This document shows, one piece after another, positions 17,842 through 26,926 of a stretch of DNA of 64,000 nt. Below the pieces are notes generated by a model. It was not told the origin of the DNA. It saw only the letters and a program-made list of their open reading frames with translations, and made no database searches. Origin of the DNA: Rariloculus sp965263005 (lineage in GTDB: Bacteria; Pseudomonadota; Gammaproteobacteria; Steroidobacterales; Rariloculaceae); NCBI RefSeq assembly GCF_965263005.1, contig NZ_OZ253579.1, forward strand, positions 1,488,001 through 1,552,000, read 5' to 3'. Every line of letters starts with the position of its first letter. Position 1 is the stretch's first letter. The position numbers were made by a program, and so were the translations under genes.

Positions 17842-18033
17842 TCAAGCCTCGCCTTTCCGGAAGCGGCGCCACATCCGGCTGCGTGCCGGCGAATTCGTCA
17901 GGCGCACACCGGGGGGCGTTTTTGCCGCCCACGGCTGCGCCGCTTCGAGCTGGGCTGCGAGATGCAGCGGCAGTTCTTCCTGTCCATAGGCCGGAACAAA
18001 GTGGACGCCCACCGGCAGCCCGTCGGCACATCG
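17842..18033 (-). pseudogene. Amidase C-terminal remnant
   Basis: On the minus strand about 60 codons read DGLPVGVHFVPAYGQEEL and then LHLAAQLEAAQPWA before a TGA at 17842-17844. This is the typical C-terminal end of amidase-signature family proteins. There is no start and no catalytic Ser-Ser-Lys region. The homology ends abruptly at the repeat of 18039-18091, which suggests that deletion or recombination at the repeat removed the rest. Confidence 0.7.
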
Positions 18034-18038
18034 AGGAT

Positions 18039-18091
18039 AGTACCTTCAAAGGCCCCGTGGGAGGCGGGCAGGCGTATTGGAGCGGCTGAGC
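18039..18091 (+). repeat. TACTTTCAAAGGCCC repeat family, copy 1
   Basis: The sequence begins AGTACCTTCAAAGGCCCCG, continues GGAGGCGGGCAGGCG and ends TTGGAGCGGCTGAG. It shares about 45 of 52 positions with the copy at 23215-23267 by eye. It sits between the truncated amidase remnant and the end of the BCCT transporter gene. Confidence 0.65.
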
Positions 18092-18103
18092 CGGCCAGTC
18101 CCG

Positions 18104-19624
18104 CTATCCCGCACTGTCGGGCTTGAGCGGTTTCTCCCGCAGTGTCCTGAACAGCGACACCATCATCGCCACGCCGATCACCAGAAGCGGCAGCGAGACC
18201 ACCAGCACAGACGACTTGATCGCCTCCAGTCCGCCCATCAGCATCAGCGCAATGGGCAGCACCGCCAGCGCGAAGGCCCAGAACACCCGGTGCCAGCGCT
18301 GGGGATTCTGCCCGGCTTCCAGGCGCCGGGTGGCCGACGCGGCGATTGCGTAGGAAGCGGAATCGTAGGTCGTCGCAACGAAGATCCACGATACCAGGAT
18401 GAAGGCGATGAGCGGCAGCGGCTGGAAGGAGAGCGCGCCGATGATGCTGGCGATGGCCTGGTCGGCTTCGCCGGCCGCGACCAGTTCCCGGGCCGGCACC
18501 AAGCCTTCCAGATCCATCCACATCGCCGTGTTGCCAACGGTGATGTAGAAGATCGCACACCCCATCGTGCCGAACCCGATCATGCCGAGGATGAGTTCTC
18601 GCAGCGTCCGCCCGCGCGAGATCCGGGTCACGAAAACGCCCATGAAGGGCCCGTAGGCGAGCCACCAGGCCCAGTAGAAAATGCTCCAGTCCTCGACGAA
18701 GTTGGTCTGGAGCACGGGGTCTGTCCACGTATTCAGCCGGATGAACTCCTGCACCATAATGCCCAGGCTGTTGGTGCCGTGCTTCAGGGCGAACAAGGTG
18801 GGGCCGGTGAACAGCACGAAGAGCGCGAATACTCCGGCCATGCTCATGTTGACGTCGCTCAACAGCTTGATGCCCTTGTTGAGGCCACGGAACACGCTGC
18901 ACGCGAATAGCGCCACCGCCATGAACACCACCGCGTACTCCAGCCAACGGGTTTGTTCGATGCCGAAGAGCTTGGCGACGCAGGCGGCGATCATTGGCGT
19001 CGCGAGGCCGAGGGACGTGCCCGTGCCGCCGACAAGGGCGATGATGAAGATGAAATCCACGATGCGGCCCAAGGGCTTGTTGGCGATGTCGTCCCCGCAC
19101 AGACCGACGAGCGCGGTCGACAGGCGCAGGTAGGGAATCTTTCGCTGGTAATACGGGTAGGCGATCGCCACCGCCGGCAGGCAGTACAGGGTCCAGGCCG
19201 ACAGCCCCCAGTGGAAGATGCCGTAGGTCGCCGCCCATTCCTGGGCTTCGGGCGAGTTGGGTTCGGCACCGAAAGGCGGGGTGTCAAGGTAGTAGGCCCA
19301 CTCGATGGGCGCCCAGTACATGATCCCGGCGCCGATCCCGGCGCAGAACAACATCGACATCCACGACAGGTCGGAGAACTCCTTTTCGACGTGTTCGCCG
19401 CCAAGGCGTATGCGCCCGAACTTGCCGAAGGCGATCACCGCCAGCACCACCGTCGCGGCGACCACCATCCACTGGTAGAGCAAGCCCAGTTCGCCGGCGA
19501 TCCATTGGTACATCGCGCCGACGACTTCCGAGGATCGCTCGGGCGCCAATGCCATCGGAATGCAGACCGCGACAATGAGTCCCACGCTGGACGTGAACAA
19601 CACCCAATCGATCCGCGGTTTCAT
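18104..19624 (-). CDS. BCCT-family betaine/carnitine/choline transporter
   Basis: Inner-membrane sodium- or proton-coupled (or exchanging) transporter for quaternary ammonium compounds. The 506-residue product has about twelve helices. It shows the BCCT segments MYWAPIEWAYY, GLSAWTLYCLPAVAIAYPYY, GGTGTSLGLATPM and FYWAWWLAYGPFMGVFVTRISRGRT, the last carrying the conserved tryptophan-rich substrate site. Substrate specificity cannot be read. The ATG at 19624 has an upstream GGGAACGGGAG ribosome site. The C-terminal tail is short, without the long regulatory extension of osmosensing members. Confidence 0.92.
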   Translation of the reverse strand: MKPRIDWVLFTSSVGLIVAVCIPMALAPERSSEVVGAMYQWIAGELGLLYQWMVVAATVVLAVIAFGKFGRIRLGGEHVEKEFSDLSWMSMLFCAGIGAGIMYWAPIEWAYYLDTPPFGAEPNSPEAQEWAATYGIFHWGLSAWTLYCLPAVAIAYPYYQRKIPYLRLSTALVGLCGDDIANKPLGRIVDFIFIIALVGGTGTSLGLATPMIAACVAKLFGIEQTRWLEYAVVFMAVALFACSVFRGLNKGIKLLSDVNMSMAGVFALFVLFTGPTLFALKHGTNSLGIMVQEFIRLNTWTDPVLQTNFVEDWSIFYWAWWLAYGPFMGVFVTRISRGRTLRELILGMIGFGTMGCAIFYITVGNTAMWMDLEGLVPARELVAAGEADQAIASIIGALSFQPLPLIAFILVSWIFVATTYDSASYAIAASATRRLEAGQNPQRWHRVFWAFALAVLPIALMLMGGLEAIKSSVLVVSLPLLVIGVAMMVSLFRTLREKPLKPDSAG

Positions 19625-19720
19625 ACGCGCTCCCGTTCCCTTCGGTTGCAAACATGGTAACGCGAACCGGCACAGCCATCGCGTCCGGCGCTTGGGAGCC
19701 GGATATATGTGCGCCTCGGT

Positions 19721-21181
19721 CTACTGGAAGTTGGCGACCTCGCGCGCCGAGCCGGTCAGTTCGACGATGTGGAGCCCCGTATTGGCTCGATCGACCGCGT
19801 AGACGTAGCCTCGGTCGTCGACCTCGAGGTTGTTCGTCTGGATCGCCTTCTTGCACCGCTCGGCGCCTTCGACGTTGATGCAGCGCTGCGTCGTTCGCTC
19901 GTTGATCGCCGGGATGTAGTGGCCGATCTCTCTGGGCGACCACGGATCGCGGATGTCCACGGCCCGTATGCCGCCATTGAAGTAGGCGAGGAATACGACG
20001 CGTCCGTAGTAGATCGGCGTCATGTTCTCGTTCGAGGAATGCGTGCCGAAGCGCCCCCCGCGCTCGCAGAAGCTGCCGCTCGCCTCGGGGACCTGGAAGT
20101 TGCCGACCGGCCAGGGCCGCGTCTCGTCGGTGATGTCGACCATGTACATCATCTGCCGGTTCTCGAGGCACTCGTTGCGTAATGACTCGCCCACGACGAG
20201 CAGCATGTCGCGCGTACGGCCTTCCGAGTTTGCGGCGAACTCCGGCACTTCGATGCCCAAAACGGGAAACACCGTATGTGCGCCGAGCCGGGGTCCGGTG
20301 AACATCGTCGTGATCACCGGATAGTTCAGGTTCTCGTCCGTCGGCTCGAATGGGTTCTCCACCGCGGGATTTCCGCGCAGCAACTTCTCGCGGTCGACGA
20401 TCTGGACGACGCCGTCGAGAAACGTGCCGTAACCGAAATAGATGCGGTTACCGACGGCGATAGGGCCATGCAAGTCGTACCTGACCATCTCGTCGTGCCC
20501 GGGCGCGCCGGGCTGCTGTCCCGCAAGACCGAAGTTGCGGATGAAGCGCGGCTCGGCGGGATTCGAGAGGTCGTAGAGCTGAGTCATGCGCCGCGGCGCC
20601 CAACCCTCGACGCCAGAAACGAGATAAGCGATGCCGGTTTCGCACTCCCACCAGCTCTTGTGTGTATCCCTGAGCACGTTTCTTTCCATTTCGGAGACGA
20701 GCACCGGCTGCTCCGGCGTCGTGACGTCCCAGATGTCGTGCCCGCTGCGCCCGACCGCGCGCAGCAGGTACATGCTGCCGTCAACGCCTTCGGGCAGATC
20801 GCTGCCCGAGCACGTACGCACCATCTGCGCTTCGCTTTCCGCACCCTTGGCCGGGTCGCCCGGGATATGGGCGACATACCGCGGGTTCTGAGGATCCGTG
20901 ACATCGACGACCGAGGTGCCGTTGCCCTCATCCGTGCCCGTCAGAGGATTCCGGCCGCTGCCCGCATGATGGCCGATATAGGCGATCCATCGGTCGCCCT
21001 GCCGCTGGATGATCGGCTGGTAGGCGCTGCGCCCCTGCAGATCGCTGTAGCCGACGAGCCGCATGTTCAGAGCCTCCTCTCCCTCGGCCGGATCCTGCGC
21101 GCCCGCGCTCGCGCCGAATGCGAGCAGCGAGACGGCCAACGCGGCCGAAAGCGAGTCTCTGACGAGCATCGATGGGAACAT
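19721..21181 (-). CDS. LVIVD-repeat secreted protein
   Basis: Exported protein of 486 residues with a signal peptide (LLAFGASAGA) and a beta-propeller-like body with LVIVD-type units such as SVVDVTDPQNPRYVAHIPGD, DIWDVTTPEQPVLVSEM and GIRAVDIRDPWSPREIGHY. Several cysteine pairs (for example CSGSDL, CETG, CINVEGAERC) suggest disulfides in the periplasm. The function is unknown. It is divergently transcribed from the PQQ dehydrogenase gene at 21412 across a 230 bp spacer in which no clear operator was seen. Confidence 0.8.
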   Translation of the reverse strand: MFPSMLVRDSLSAALAVSLLAFGASAGAQDPAEGEEALNMRLVGYSDLQGRSAYQPIIQRQGDRWIAYIGHHAGSGRNPLTGTDEGNGTSVVDVTDPQNPRYVAHIPGDPAKGAESEAQMVRTCSGSDLPEGVDGSMYLLRAVGRSGHDIWDVTTPEQPVLVSEMERNVLRDTHKSWWECETGIAYLVSGVEGWAPRRMTQLYDLSNPAEPRFIRNFGLAGQQPGAPGHDEMVRYDLHGPIAVGNRIYFGYGTFLDGVVQIVDREKLLRGNPAVENPFEPTDENLNYPVITTMFTGPRLGAHTVFPVLGIEVPEFAANSEGRTRDMLLVVGESLRNECLENRQMMYMVDITDETRPWPVGNFQVPEASGSFCERGGRFGTHSSNENMTPIYYGRVVFLAYFNGGIRAVDIRDPWSPREIGHYIPAINERTTQRCINVEGAERCKKAIQTNNLEVDDRGYVYAVDRANTGLHIVELTGSAREVANFQ

Positions 21182-21411
21182 GCCGTTCTCCTGTCATTGG
21201 GGGGATCCCGAGACACGACTGTCGAGCAGCGAATCGGCTCTGTCAAGAAGCGCTGTTCGGGCGTGGACGCAAGCGTTGGCCGGCTTGCAGCCGCAAGCCA
21301 TCCGTGGTCAGATTGCTGGCGCCAACAAGAATGACGCTTCCGTCGCGCGAACGAATCAAACACGACGCAGCTTGTGCCGTCTCGACGCACGTTTCAAAGA
21401 GGGGAGAAGAC

Positions 21412-23145
21412 ATGCTTCGATCAGGCTTGGCATCGATCGTGATCGCGACCGTGCTCGCCGGCGCGCTTCCAGCGGCCGCCCAAACCACAGGCGACTTCAT
21501 CCCGGTAACCGACGCGATGCTGCAAAACCCGGATCCCGGCGACTGGCTGACGTGGCGGCGGACTACAAACGGCTGGGGTTACAGCCCGCTCGACCAGATC
21601 GACAGAAGCAACGTTGCGAGGATCGAGCAGGTCTGGAGCCATCCGATGGGCGAGGGCCGCCAGGAAGCGACGCCGCTCGTTTATAACGGTGTGATGTACG
21701 TGCCGAATCGCGGCGACTACGTCCAGGCTTTCGACGCGAAGAGCGGCGAGCTGCTCTGGGAGCACCAGCGGGAGTTTCCAGAGGGCGTTACCGGCGGCAC
21801 GAATCGCAATCTCGCGATCTGGGGCACGACGCTGATCGATGCAGGCGGCGATAACGCGATGTACGCGCTCGATGCGCGCACCGGAAAACTCTTATGGGAA
21901 ACACAAGTGCTCGAGCCGACGGCGCGCGCACGCGCAAGTTCCGGCCCGATCATCGCGGACGGCAGGATCATCACCGGACGGCAATGCCAGCCCGACGCGA
22001 CGCACGAGGCCTGCGTGGTAACCGCGCACGACGCGGCGACGGGCAAGGAGCTGTGGCGAACGCGGACGATCCCGCGGCCCGGCGAGCCGGGCGATGAATC
22101 CTGGGGCGACGTGCCGATGGAGCAACGCTGGCACGTCGGCACGTGGATGGTGCCGAGCTTCGATCCCGAGCTCGATATGATCTACATCGGGACATCGGTG
22201 ACGATTCCCGCGGCGAAGTTCATTCTCGGCGGGGTAGACAAGCAGCACCTGTACCACAACTCGACGCTCGCGCTCGATGCCGATACCGGTCGTATCGTGT
22301 GGTACTACCAGCATCTCATCGATCACTGGGATCTCGATCATCCGTTCGAGCGGCTGCTCGTGGACACCGCGGTCGCGCCGGACCCCGATCAGGTCGCATG
22401 GATCAACCCTCGTGTGCGCGCCGGCGAGGAGCGCAAAGTCATCACCGGTATTCCAGGCAAGACCGGCGTCGTCTATACGCTCGATCGCGAGACCGGCGAG
22501 TTTCTCTGGGCGCGGCCGACGCTGTTCCAGAATGTCATCAGCGACATCGACGGCGCGACCGGAGCGGTCACGGTCGATCCGGAACGGATTTACACGCGCA
22601 AGGACCAGCAGCTTCTGGTTTGCCCCGGCATGAATGGCGGTAAAAACTGGCAGGCGGGCGCGTACAGTCCGCGGACGAACACGATGTACATGCCGATGCA
22701 GAACCTGTGCATGAACGCGACCACGGAGACCGACGAGCGCGACCCCGAGCTCGTTTACGGCCTCGAGGCCGAGCAGCGGCTCGCGCCGGGCAAGGAAGAC
22801 ATGGGGACCGTGTGGGCCATCTCGGCGGAGACCGGCGCTACGCGCTGGCATCACGAGCAGCGCGCGGGAGTCATGTCGATGGTCGCGACGGGCGGCGGGC
22901 TCGTGTTCGGAGGCGACGTCGCCGGTTATTTCAAGGCTTACGACGACACGAGCGGCGCGGTGCTTTGGGAGGCGAACCTCGGCTCGCCCGTGAGCGGCTT
23001 CCCGGTAACTTACGCGGTCGACGGAAAACAGTACGTCGCGGTCACGACGGGTCCGTCGGGCGTCGCGGGGAATGGCGGGCGCTTCACGCCCGAGGTGATG
23101 CCGGAGAGCGAGGACACGGCCGTGTTCGTGTTTGCGCTGCCCTAG
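21412..23145 (+). CDS. PQQ-dependent dehydrogenase-type propeller enzyme
   Basis: Periplasmic quinoprotein of 577 residues with a signal peptide (LAGALPAAAQ) and eight-bladed propeller signatures. These include WLTWRRTTNGWGYSPLDQI at the start, repeated YALDARTGKLLWE-like blades and GGKNWQAGAYSPRTNTMYMP. At the expected active-site position it reads DHWDLDHP, with two aspartates spaced D-x-D. No adjacent vicinal cysteine pair and no heme motif were seen, so a separate cytochrome would accept electrons. An AGGGGAGAAG ribosome site precedes the ATG. An alcohol or aldehyde substrate is likely from the family only. Confidence 0.87.
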   Translation: MLRSGLASIVIATVLAGALPAAAQTTGDFIPVTDAMLQNPDPGDWLTWRRTTNGWGYSPLDQIDRSNVARIEQVWSHPMGEGRQEATPLVYNGVMYVPNRGDYVQAFDAKSGELLWEHQREFPEGVTGGTNRNLAIWGTTLIDAGGDNAMYALDARTGKLLWETQVLEPTARARASSGPIIADGRIITGRQCQPDATHEACVVTAHDAATGKELWRTRTIPRPGEPGDESWGDVPMEQRWHVGTWMVPSFDPELDMIYIGTSVTIPAAKFILGGVDKQHLYHNSTLALDADTGRIVWYYQHLIDHWDLDHPFERLLVDTAVAPDPDQVAWINPRVRAGEERKVITGIPGKTGVVYTLDRETGEFLWARPTLFQNVISDIDGATGAVTVDPERIYTRKDQQLLVCPGMNGGKNWQAGAYSPRTNTMYMPMQNLCMNATTETDERDPELVYGLEAEQRLAPGKEDMGTVWAISAETGATRWHHEQRAGVMSMVATGGGLVFGGDVAGYFKAYDDTSGAVLWEANLGSPVSGFPVTYAVDGKQYVAVTTGPSGVAGNGGRFTPEVMPESEDTAVFVFALP

Positions 23146-23154
23146 GCGGCAGCG
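23135..23154 (+). terminator. Possible hairpin at the end of the PQQ gene
   Basis: The arms CGCTGCC (23135-23141) and GGCAGCG (23148-23154) form a seven-pair stem whose loop contains the TAG stop. The only T-run (seven T at 23191-23197) lies 37 bases further on, so this is not a classic intrinsic terminator. Confidence 0.3.
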
Positions 23155-23214
23155 TTAGTCCTGCAAATCGGTCAGCGCCGCCGGCCGGTATTTTTTTCGA
23201 TCAATGCGAACGAT

Positions 23215-23267
23215 CGTACTTTCAAAGGCCCTATGGCAGGCGGGCAGGCGTAGTGGAGCGGCTGAGC
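23215..23267 (+). repeat. TACTTTCAAAGGCCC repeat family, copy 2
   Basis: It begins CGTACTTTCAAAGGCCC, continues TATGGCAGGCGGGCAGGCG and ends TAGTGGAGCGGCTGAG. It lies in a 474 bp stretch (23146-23619) without a recognisable gene. The rest of that stretch shows only a short open tail ending at 23601 that could not be assigned. Confidence 0.65.
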
Positions 23268-23619
23268 GGGGCGGTGAGGGTGTGACTCAGCGCGCTTGGC
23301 TTGGTCGCCAGGAGAGCATAGTCGCCCCTGCGCACAGTCAGCGTAGCCATGCACGCTTGCTCATGCGGCTGTCGAATCAAACCCCGGTGAAGCAAGAACA
23401 CGAGCAGGCTTTTGCGCTGCGCAACGGCCAAAACCCCATGTTTTGCGAAGCCGCCGCGCGAAAACTCAAGAGCTCACTCAATTCGCGTGACGATGTGCTC
23501 GACGTCTGCTGAAAGTCGAGTACTACGAGAGCTTGCACGCGCATGACGCTGTGTCCATAGTCACCAAAGGCGTCGACGGTGGCTATTTACCCATCCGCTA
23601 ATTGTTGAGGACCTGGACT

Positions 23620-24018
23620 ATGGAACTAGATTATCTGGCTGTTCTCGTGGCTACGATCGCCAGCTTCGGCGCGGGCGCCATATGGTACTCGCCTCTGCTT
23701 TTTGCAAAGGCTTGGTCGGCAGAGACTGGAATCACGGACGAAAAAGCGAAAGAGCGTAGTCCAGCGATGGTGTTCGGCGTTTCCTTCGTGCTCACGCTCA
23801 TTGGCGCGGCGGCCATGGACATATTTCTCGATCCCGCCTCTATGGGTGTGCTCGGTTGCACCATGGCGGGACTCTGCGTCGGATTGATCTGGGTTGGAGG
23901 CTCGGTTGGCGTCAATTATCTCTTTGAGCACAAGAGCATGCGCCATTGGCTCATCACCGGTGGCTATCACACGGTTCAGTACACCCTGATCGGACTCGTC
24001 CTGGGATACATGTCGTAA
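23620..24018 (+). CDS. DUF1761 membrane protein
   Basis: Small integral membrane protein of 132 residues with four hydrophobic helices. It shows the DUF1761 pattern: FGAGAIWYSPLLFAKAW after the first helix, KERSPAM in the loop and WLITGGYHTVQYTLIGLVLGYM at the end. Function is unknown. The ATG at 23620 has GAGG at suitable distance and is preferred to an upstream TTG at 23602. It stands alone between two copies of the TACTTTCAAAGGCCC repeat. Confidence 0.85.
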   Translation: MELDYLAVLVATIASFGAGAIWYSPLLFAKAWSAETGITDEKAKERSPAMVFGVSFVLTLIGAAAMDIFLDPASMGVLGCTMAGLCVGLIWVGGSVGVNYLFEHKSMRHWLITGGYHTVQYTLIGLVLGYMS

Positions 24019-24034
24019 AACGCGCCGCGGAGGA

Positions 24035-24066
24035 AAGTACTTTCAAATGCTCTATGGCAGGCGGGA
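24035..24066 (+). repeat. TACTTTCAAAGGCCC repeat family, copy 3 (short)
   Basis: The sequence AAAGTACTTTCAAATGCTC followed by TATGGCAGGCGGGA matches the first ~32 bases of copy 2 with few changes and then diverges. It lies 17 bp after the DUF1761 stop and about 52 bp before the cytochrome P460 gene. Confidence 0.55.
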
Positions 24067-24117
24067 CCCGGACGCGGTCCGCGCGCAAGAGTGTGACCGA
24101 CGAGGGGAGCGAGGACG

Positions 24118-24726
24118 ATGACGCGAAGCAACACGACACTGGGGATCGCATGCGCGGCGTGTGTGGGCGCCGGCACGGTGGTCGCGCTGGCGCAGCAGGC
24201 GCCGGATGACGGTCCGCGCTACGAGGACGGGACGCGTCTGGTGCTACCGGACGACTATCGCGAATGGACGTTTCTCAGTTCCGGCCTGGCGATGACCTAC
24301 GAGGAGGAGACGACGGCCAGCGACTCCTCTGCGCGGCCGCAGTTGTTCCAGAACGTCTTCGTGAACAGGTCGTCGTATCGTGGATTCATGGAGACGGGCG
24401 TCTGGCCTGACCGAACCACGTTCGTCCTCGAGTTCCGGCGTTCGGCGTCCGAGGCGTCGATCAACCGGGCCGGGCGGTTCCAGTCCGATCTCGTGATGCT
24501 CGAAGCCGAGGTGAAGGACGCGCGGTTTCCGGACGGCTGGGCGTTCTTCGATTTCGGGCGTGCCGGCGCGCTCGCCGAGACCGCCGACCCGCTCACCGGC
24601 GAGCGGGTCGCCCGCTGCATTGAATGTCACACTCGCCACACGGCGGTCGAGCGCACGTTCGTGCAGTTCTATCCGACGGCGCTCGAGGCCGCGCGCGAGC
24701 ACGGCACCCTGAAGCCGGGCTTTTGA
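24118..24726 (+). CDS. Cytochrome P460 family protein
   Basis: Secreted heme protein of 202 residues with an N-terminal signal (to about residue 26, VALAQQ). The P460 domain carries DYREWTFLSSGLAM, FQNVFVNRSSYRGFMETGVWPD and, near the C-terminus, the heme site CIECHTRHTAVERTFVQFYP. In ammonia oxidisers such proteins oxidise hydroxylamine or bind NO, while many homologs elsewhere have unknown roles. The conserved lysine that cross-links heme in true P460 is not identifiable by eye. No ammonia-oxidation genes are nearby. Confidence 0.87.
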   Translation: MTRSNTTLGIACAACVGAGTVVALAQQAPDDGPRYEDGTRLVLPDDYREWTFLSSGLAMTYEEETTASDSSARPQLFQNVFVNRSSYRGFMETGVWPDRTTFVLEFRRSASEASINRAGRFQSDLVMLEAEVKDARFPDGWAFFDFGRAGALAETADPLTGERVARCIECHTRHTAVERTFVQFYPTALEAAREHGTLKPGF

Positions 24727-24784
24727 ACCGACGACCCCCTGCAAGGTGTACGGCAGCACGGCGGCCCCGGTAAAGGCCGCACGG

Positions 24785-24900
24785 CCGCCGACCGCTTGGA
24801 CCCGATCACCGGCCGCCGCGGTGAACCGCTGCATGCCGTCGGTGTCGTGCCCTGCGAGCGGGTCCTCGATCGAGGCGATGGGGTAGCAGTCAGCCAGCGC
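24785..24900 (-). pseudogene. Enolase fragment
   Basis: The minus strand reads ALADCYPIASIEDPLAGHD, then DGMQRFTAAAGDRVQAVGG, closely resembling the enolase segment around YPIVSIEDPLAEDDWDGW and LGDRVQLVGDD. Only about 38 codons are present, with neither flanking enolase sequence. It lies between the cytochrome P460 gene and the ABC permease gene, and the genome must carry a full enolase elsewhere. Confidence 0.6.
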
Positions 24901-24936
24901 AACGTTCCCGCTCGGTGCACAGGTCACAAATGCCGG

Positions 24937-25818
24937 CTATCCGGCCGCGGTCGTTTCGGTGCGCTGCACGCTCGCCGCTGCCGGCCCGCCGCTGCGTCTT
25001 GCCGAGCGGCTCTGCAACAGTTCGACTGTCACGAGCAGCAGTATCGCGATCACGATCAGGAAAGTCGCCGCCGCCAGAATGGCGGGGCTGATTTCTTCGC
25101 GAATTCCGGACCACATCTGCCGCGGGATGGTGCGTTGCTCGATGCCGCCCATGAACAGCACCACCACGACCTCGTCAAGGGAGGCTGCGAACGCAAACAG
25201 GGCGCCGGATATCACGCCGGGCGAGACGAGCGGCAGTTGCACCTTGAAGAAGCCGCGAAGCGGCCCGGCCCCGAGGCTCGCTGCGGCCTGCAGCAACTCG
25301 CGGTTGAATCCCGTCATGGCCGCGGTGACCGTTATCACGACGAAGGGCGCTCCGAGAGCCGCGTGGGACAGTATCAAGCCGGTATAGGTCTGGGTCAGGT
25401 TCACCGAGGAATAGAAAAAGAACATGCCGGCGGCGGCGATGACGATCGGGACGATCATTGGTGAAATCAGCAGCGCCGTAATCCCCCGGCGCCAGGGCAT
25501 GGCCGGGCTCGACAGGCCGAGCGCCGCGAGCGTACCCAGAGTCGTGGCGAGGGCAGTGGCCGCGAGACCGATAATGAGCGTATTGAGCGCCGCCCGCTGC
25601 CAGTCCCCGCTGAACAATACCTGCTCATACCAACGCAAGGAATATGCGTCCGGGTCAAGCGCCAGCATTCCCGCGGTGAACGTGAAATAGGGCTCGGCGT
25701 TGAACGAAAGGGGAATGACTACCAGGACCGGCGCAATCAGGAACAGCAGCGCCAGCGTGCAAAAGATTCGCAGCGTCCACTGTCCCGGGCTGCCGCCCGG
25801 CGGAGTAGTCTCTTTCAT
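24937..25818 (-). CDS. ABC transporter permease, polyamine type (PotC-like)
   Basis: Inner-membrane permease of 293 residues with six helices. It has the binding-protein-dependent EAA-type loop LLQAAASLGAGPLRGFFKVQLPL and the family start LYSLRWYEQVLFS. It resembles PotC/PotI-type permeases for spermidine or putrescine. The ATG at 25818 overlaps the stop of the PotB-like remnant (ATGA), preserving the original operon coupling. Its ATPase, partner permease and binding protein upstream are all damaged, so the permease is probably not functional in this system. Confidence 0.85.
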   Translation of the reverse strand: MKETTPPGGSPGQWTLRIFCTLALLFLIAPVLVVIPLSFNAEPYFTFTAGMLALDPDAYSLRWYEQVLFSGDWQRAALNTLIIGLAATALATTLGTLAALGLSSPAMPWRRGITALLISPMIVPIVIAAAGMFFFYSSVNLTQTYTGLILSHAALGAPFVVITVTAAMTGFNRELLQAAASLGAGPLRGFFKVQLPLVSPGVISGALFAFAASLDEVVVVLFMGGIEQRTIPRQMWSGIREEISPAILAAATFLIVIAILLLVTVELLQSRSARRSGGPAAASVQRTETTAAG

Positions 25819-25985
25819 ACGCCGAGCTTCATGCGGTCGAGGCCGAGCACCCTGTCGTAGAACACGAACAACAGCAGCACGGCAAGAAAGAGGATCGTGC
25901 CGAGAGCAGCGCCGAGCCCCCAATTCAGCGATGTCTGAATGTGATAGGCAATCAGATTCGAGATGAGTTGACCGCTTTGCCCGCC
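25815..25985 (-). pseudogene. PotB-like ABC permease, C-terminal remnant only
   Basis: About 56 codons read GGQSGQLISNLIAYHIQ, then SLNWGLGAALGTILFLAVLL, the C-terminal loop and last helix of a PotB-type permease. All preceding helices and the EAA loop are missing. The remnant joins directly to the truncated binding-protein gene, indicating one deletion across the gene boundary. Its stop overlaps the start of the PotC-like gene. Confidence 0.75.
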
Positions 25986-26893
25986 CACCATTCCGGGTCT
26001 TCGATCACTGCCCTGGCGAGGTTGGCAGGCCAACTGGGCAGGTGCGGCGCCATCTCGATACCGGTCTCCAGATGTGTGCCGACCAGTGCCTGGGATGAAC
26101 GGCGCAAGGGGGCATAGGAAATGTAACCGGTCAGGTTGGCCAGAGATTGAGTCGAGGTGGCGAAGGCGACGAAGCGTCGGGCCGTTTCCAGCCGCGGTGT
26201 TCCGGCGACGATGGCCTGATAACCGGCAGCCTGCACCTGCCCGTCCCAGACGATCTCCAGCGGCTGGTTTTCCAGCGCCTGGGCGTTGAAGATGCGGCCA
26301 TTGAAGGCCGTGCTCATTATCACTTCGCCGTCAGCGACGAGGGCGAACTCCATGTTTCCGAGCGGCGAACGCCGCAATCCCCGGCGGCCCGGGAATCGTT
26401 CCAGGTCGAAGAAATCCGCCATGGTGGCCGGTGCCGGCCCCGTCAGCCTTTCCCTGTTGTAGGCGACTACGGTGGCGTAGTCGAGGGACTGTACGCCGCA
26501 GTCGAGTGCGTACGTGGCATTGAAATCTTCTTCCGCCGGCGTGCCATCGGGAGCCGAAGGCAAAGTGCTCAGGTCGACCTCCTCGAGCAGCCCCTCGTCG
26601 CAGCCGAGCAGGAGATCGCCTGCCTCCATGTCCATCACGTCCCAGGACACGTTGCCGGTTTCCACCTGAGCACGTATCTGCGCCAGGCCGCCGCTGTACT
26701 CTTCCAGATCGATGCGGATGCCCGTTTCGGCCTCGAAGCGCTCGTGGAAGGCCTTCACGGATGCACGGGCATAGGAGCCTCCCCAGGACACGACGGTGAT
26801 TGACTGCGTCTCCTGCGCGCCTGCCGGAGGCACCAGCCAGACGGCGGCCAGAACCATCGTCGGCACGACCGCAAAACCGATCGGTGAGTTCAT
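25952..26893 (-). pseudogene. Polyamine-type ABC substrate-binding protein with internal and C-terminal deletions
   Basis: The 313-codon frame starts with a signal peptide (VPPAGAQE) and the PotD-like segment ITVVSWGGSYARASVKAF. It continues to SPLGNMEFAL, then jumps to VADGEVIMSTAFNGRIFN, leaving out about 45 residues that intact homologs have there. It loses its last residues after DPEWWA, where permease sequence read out of frame follows to a TAG at 25952. The frame is open, so a product could be made, but two missing parts argue against function. The deletion sizes are estimated from memory of the family. Confidence 0.7.
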
Positions 26894-26926
26894 GCGAGCG
26901 CCTCCTCCATACGTGATCGTTGCTGT

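Noticed and set aside
23181..23197. CCGGCCGG followed by TATTTTTTT as intrinsic terminator
   Set aside because: The palindrome has no loop and would not form a stable hairpin.
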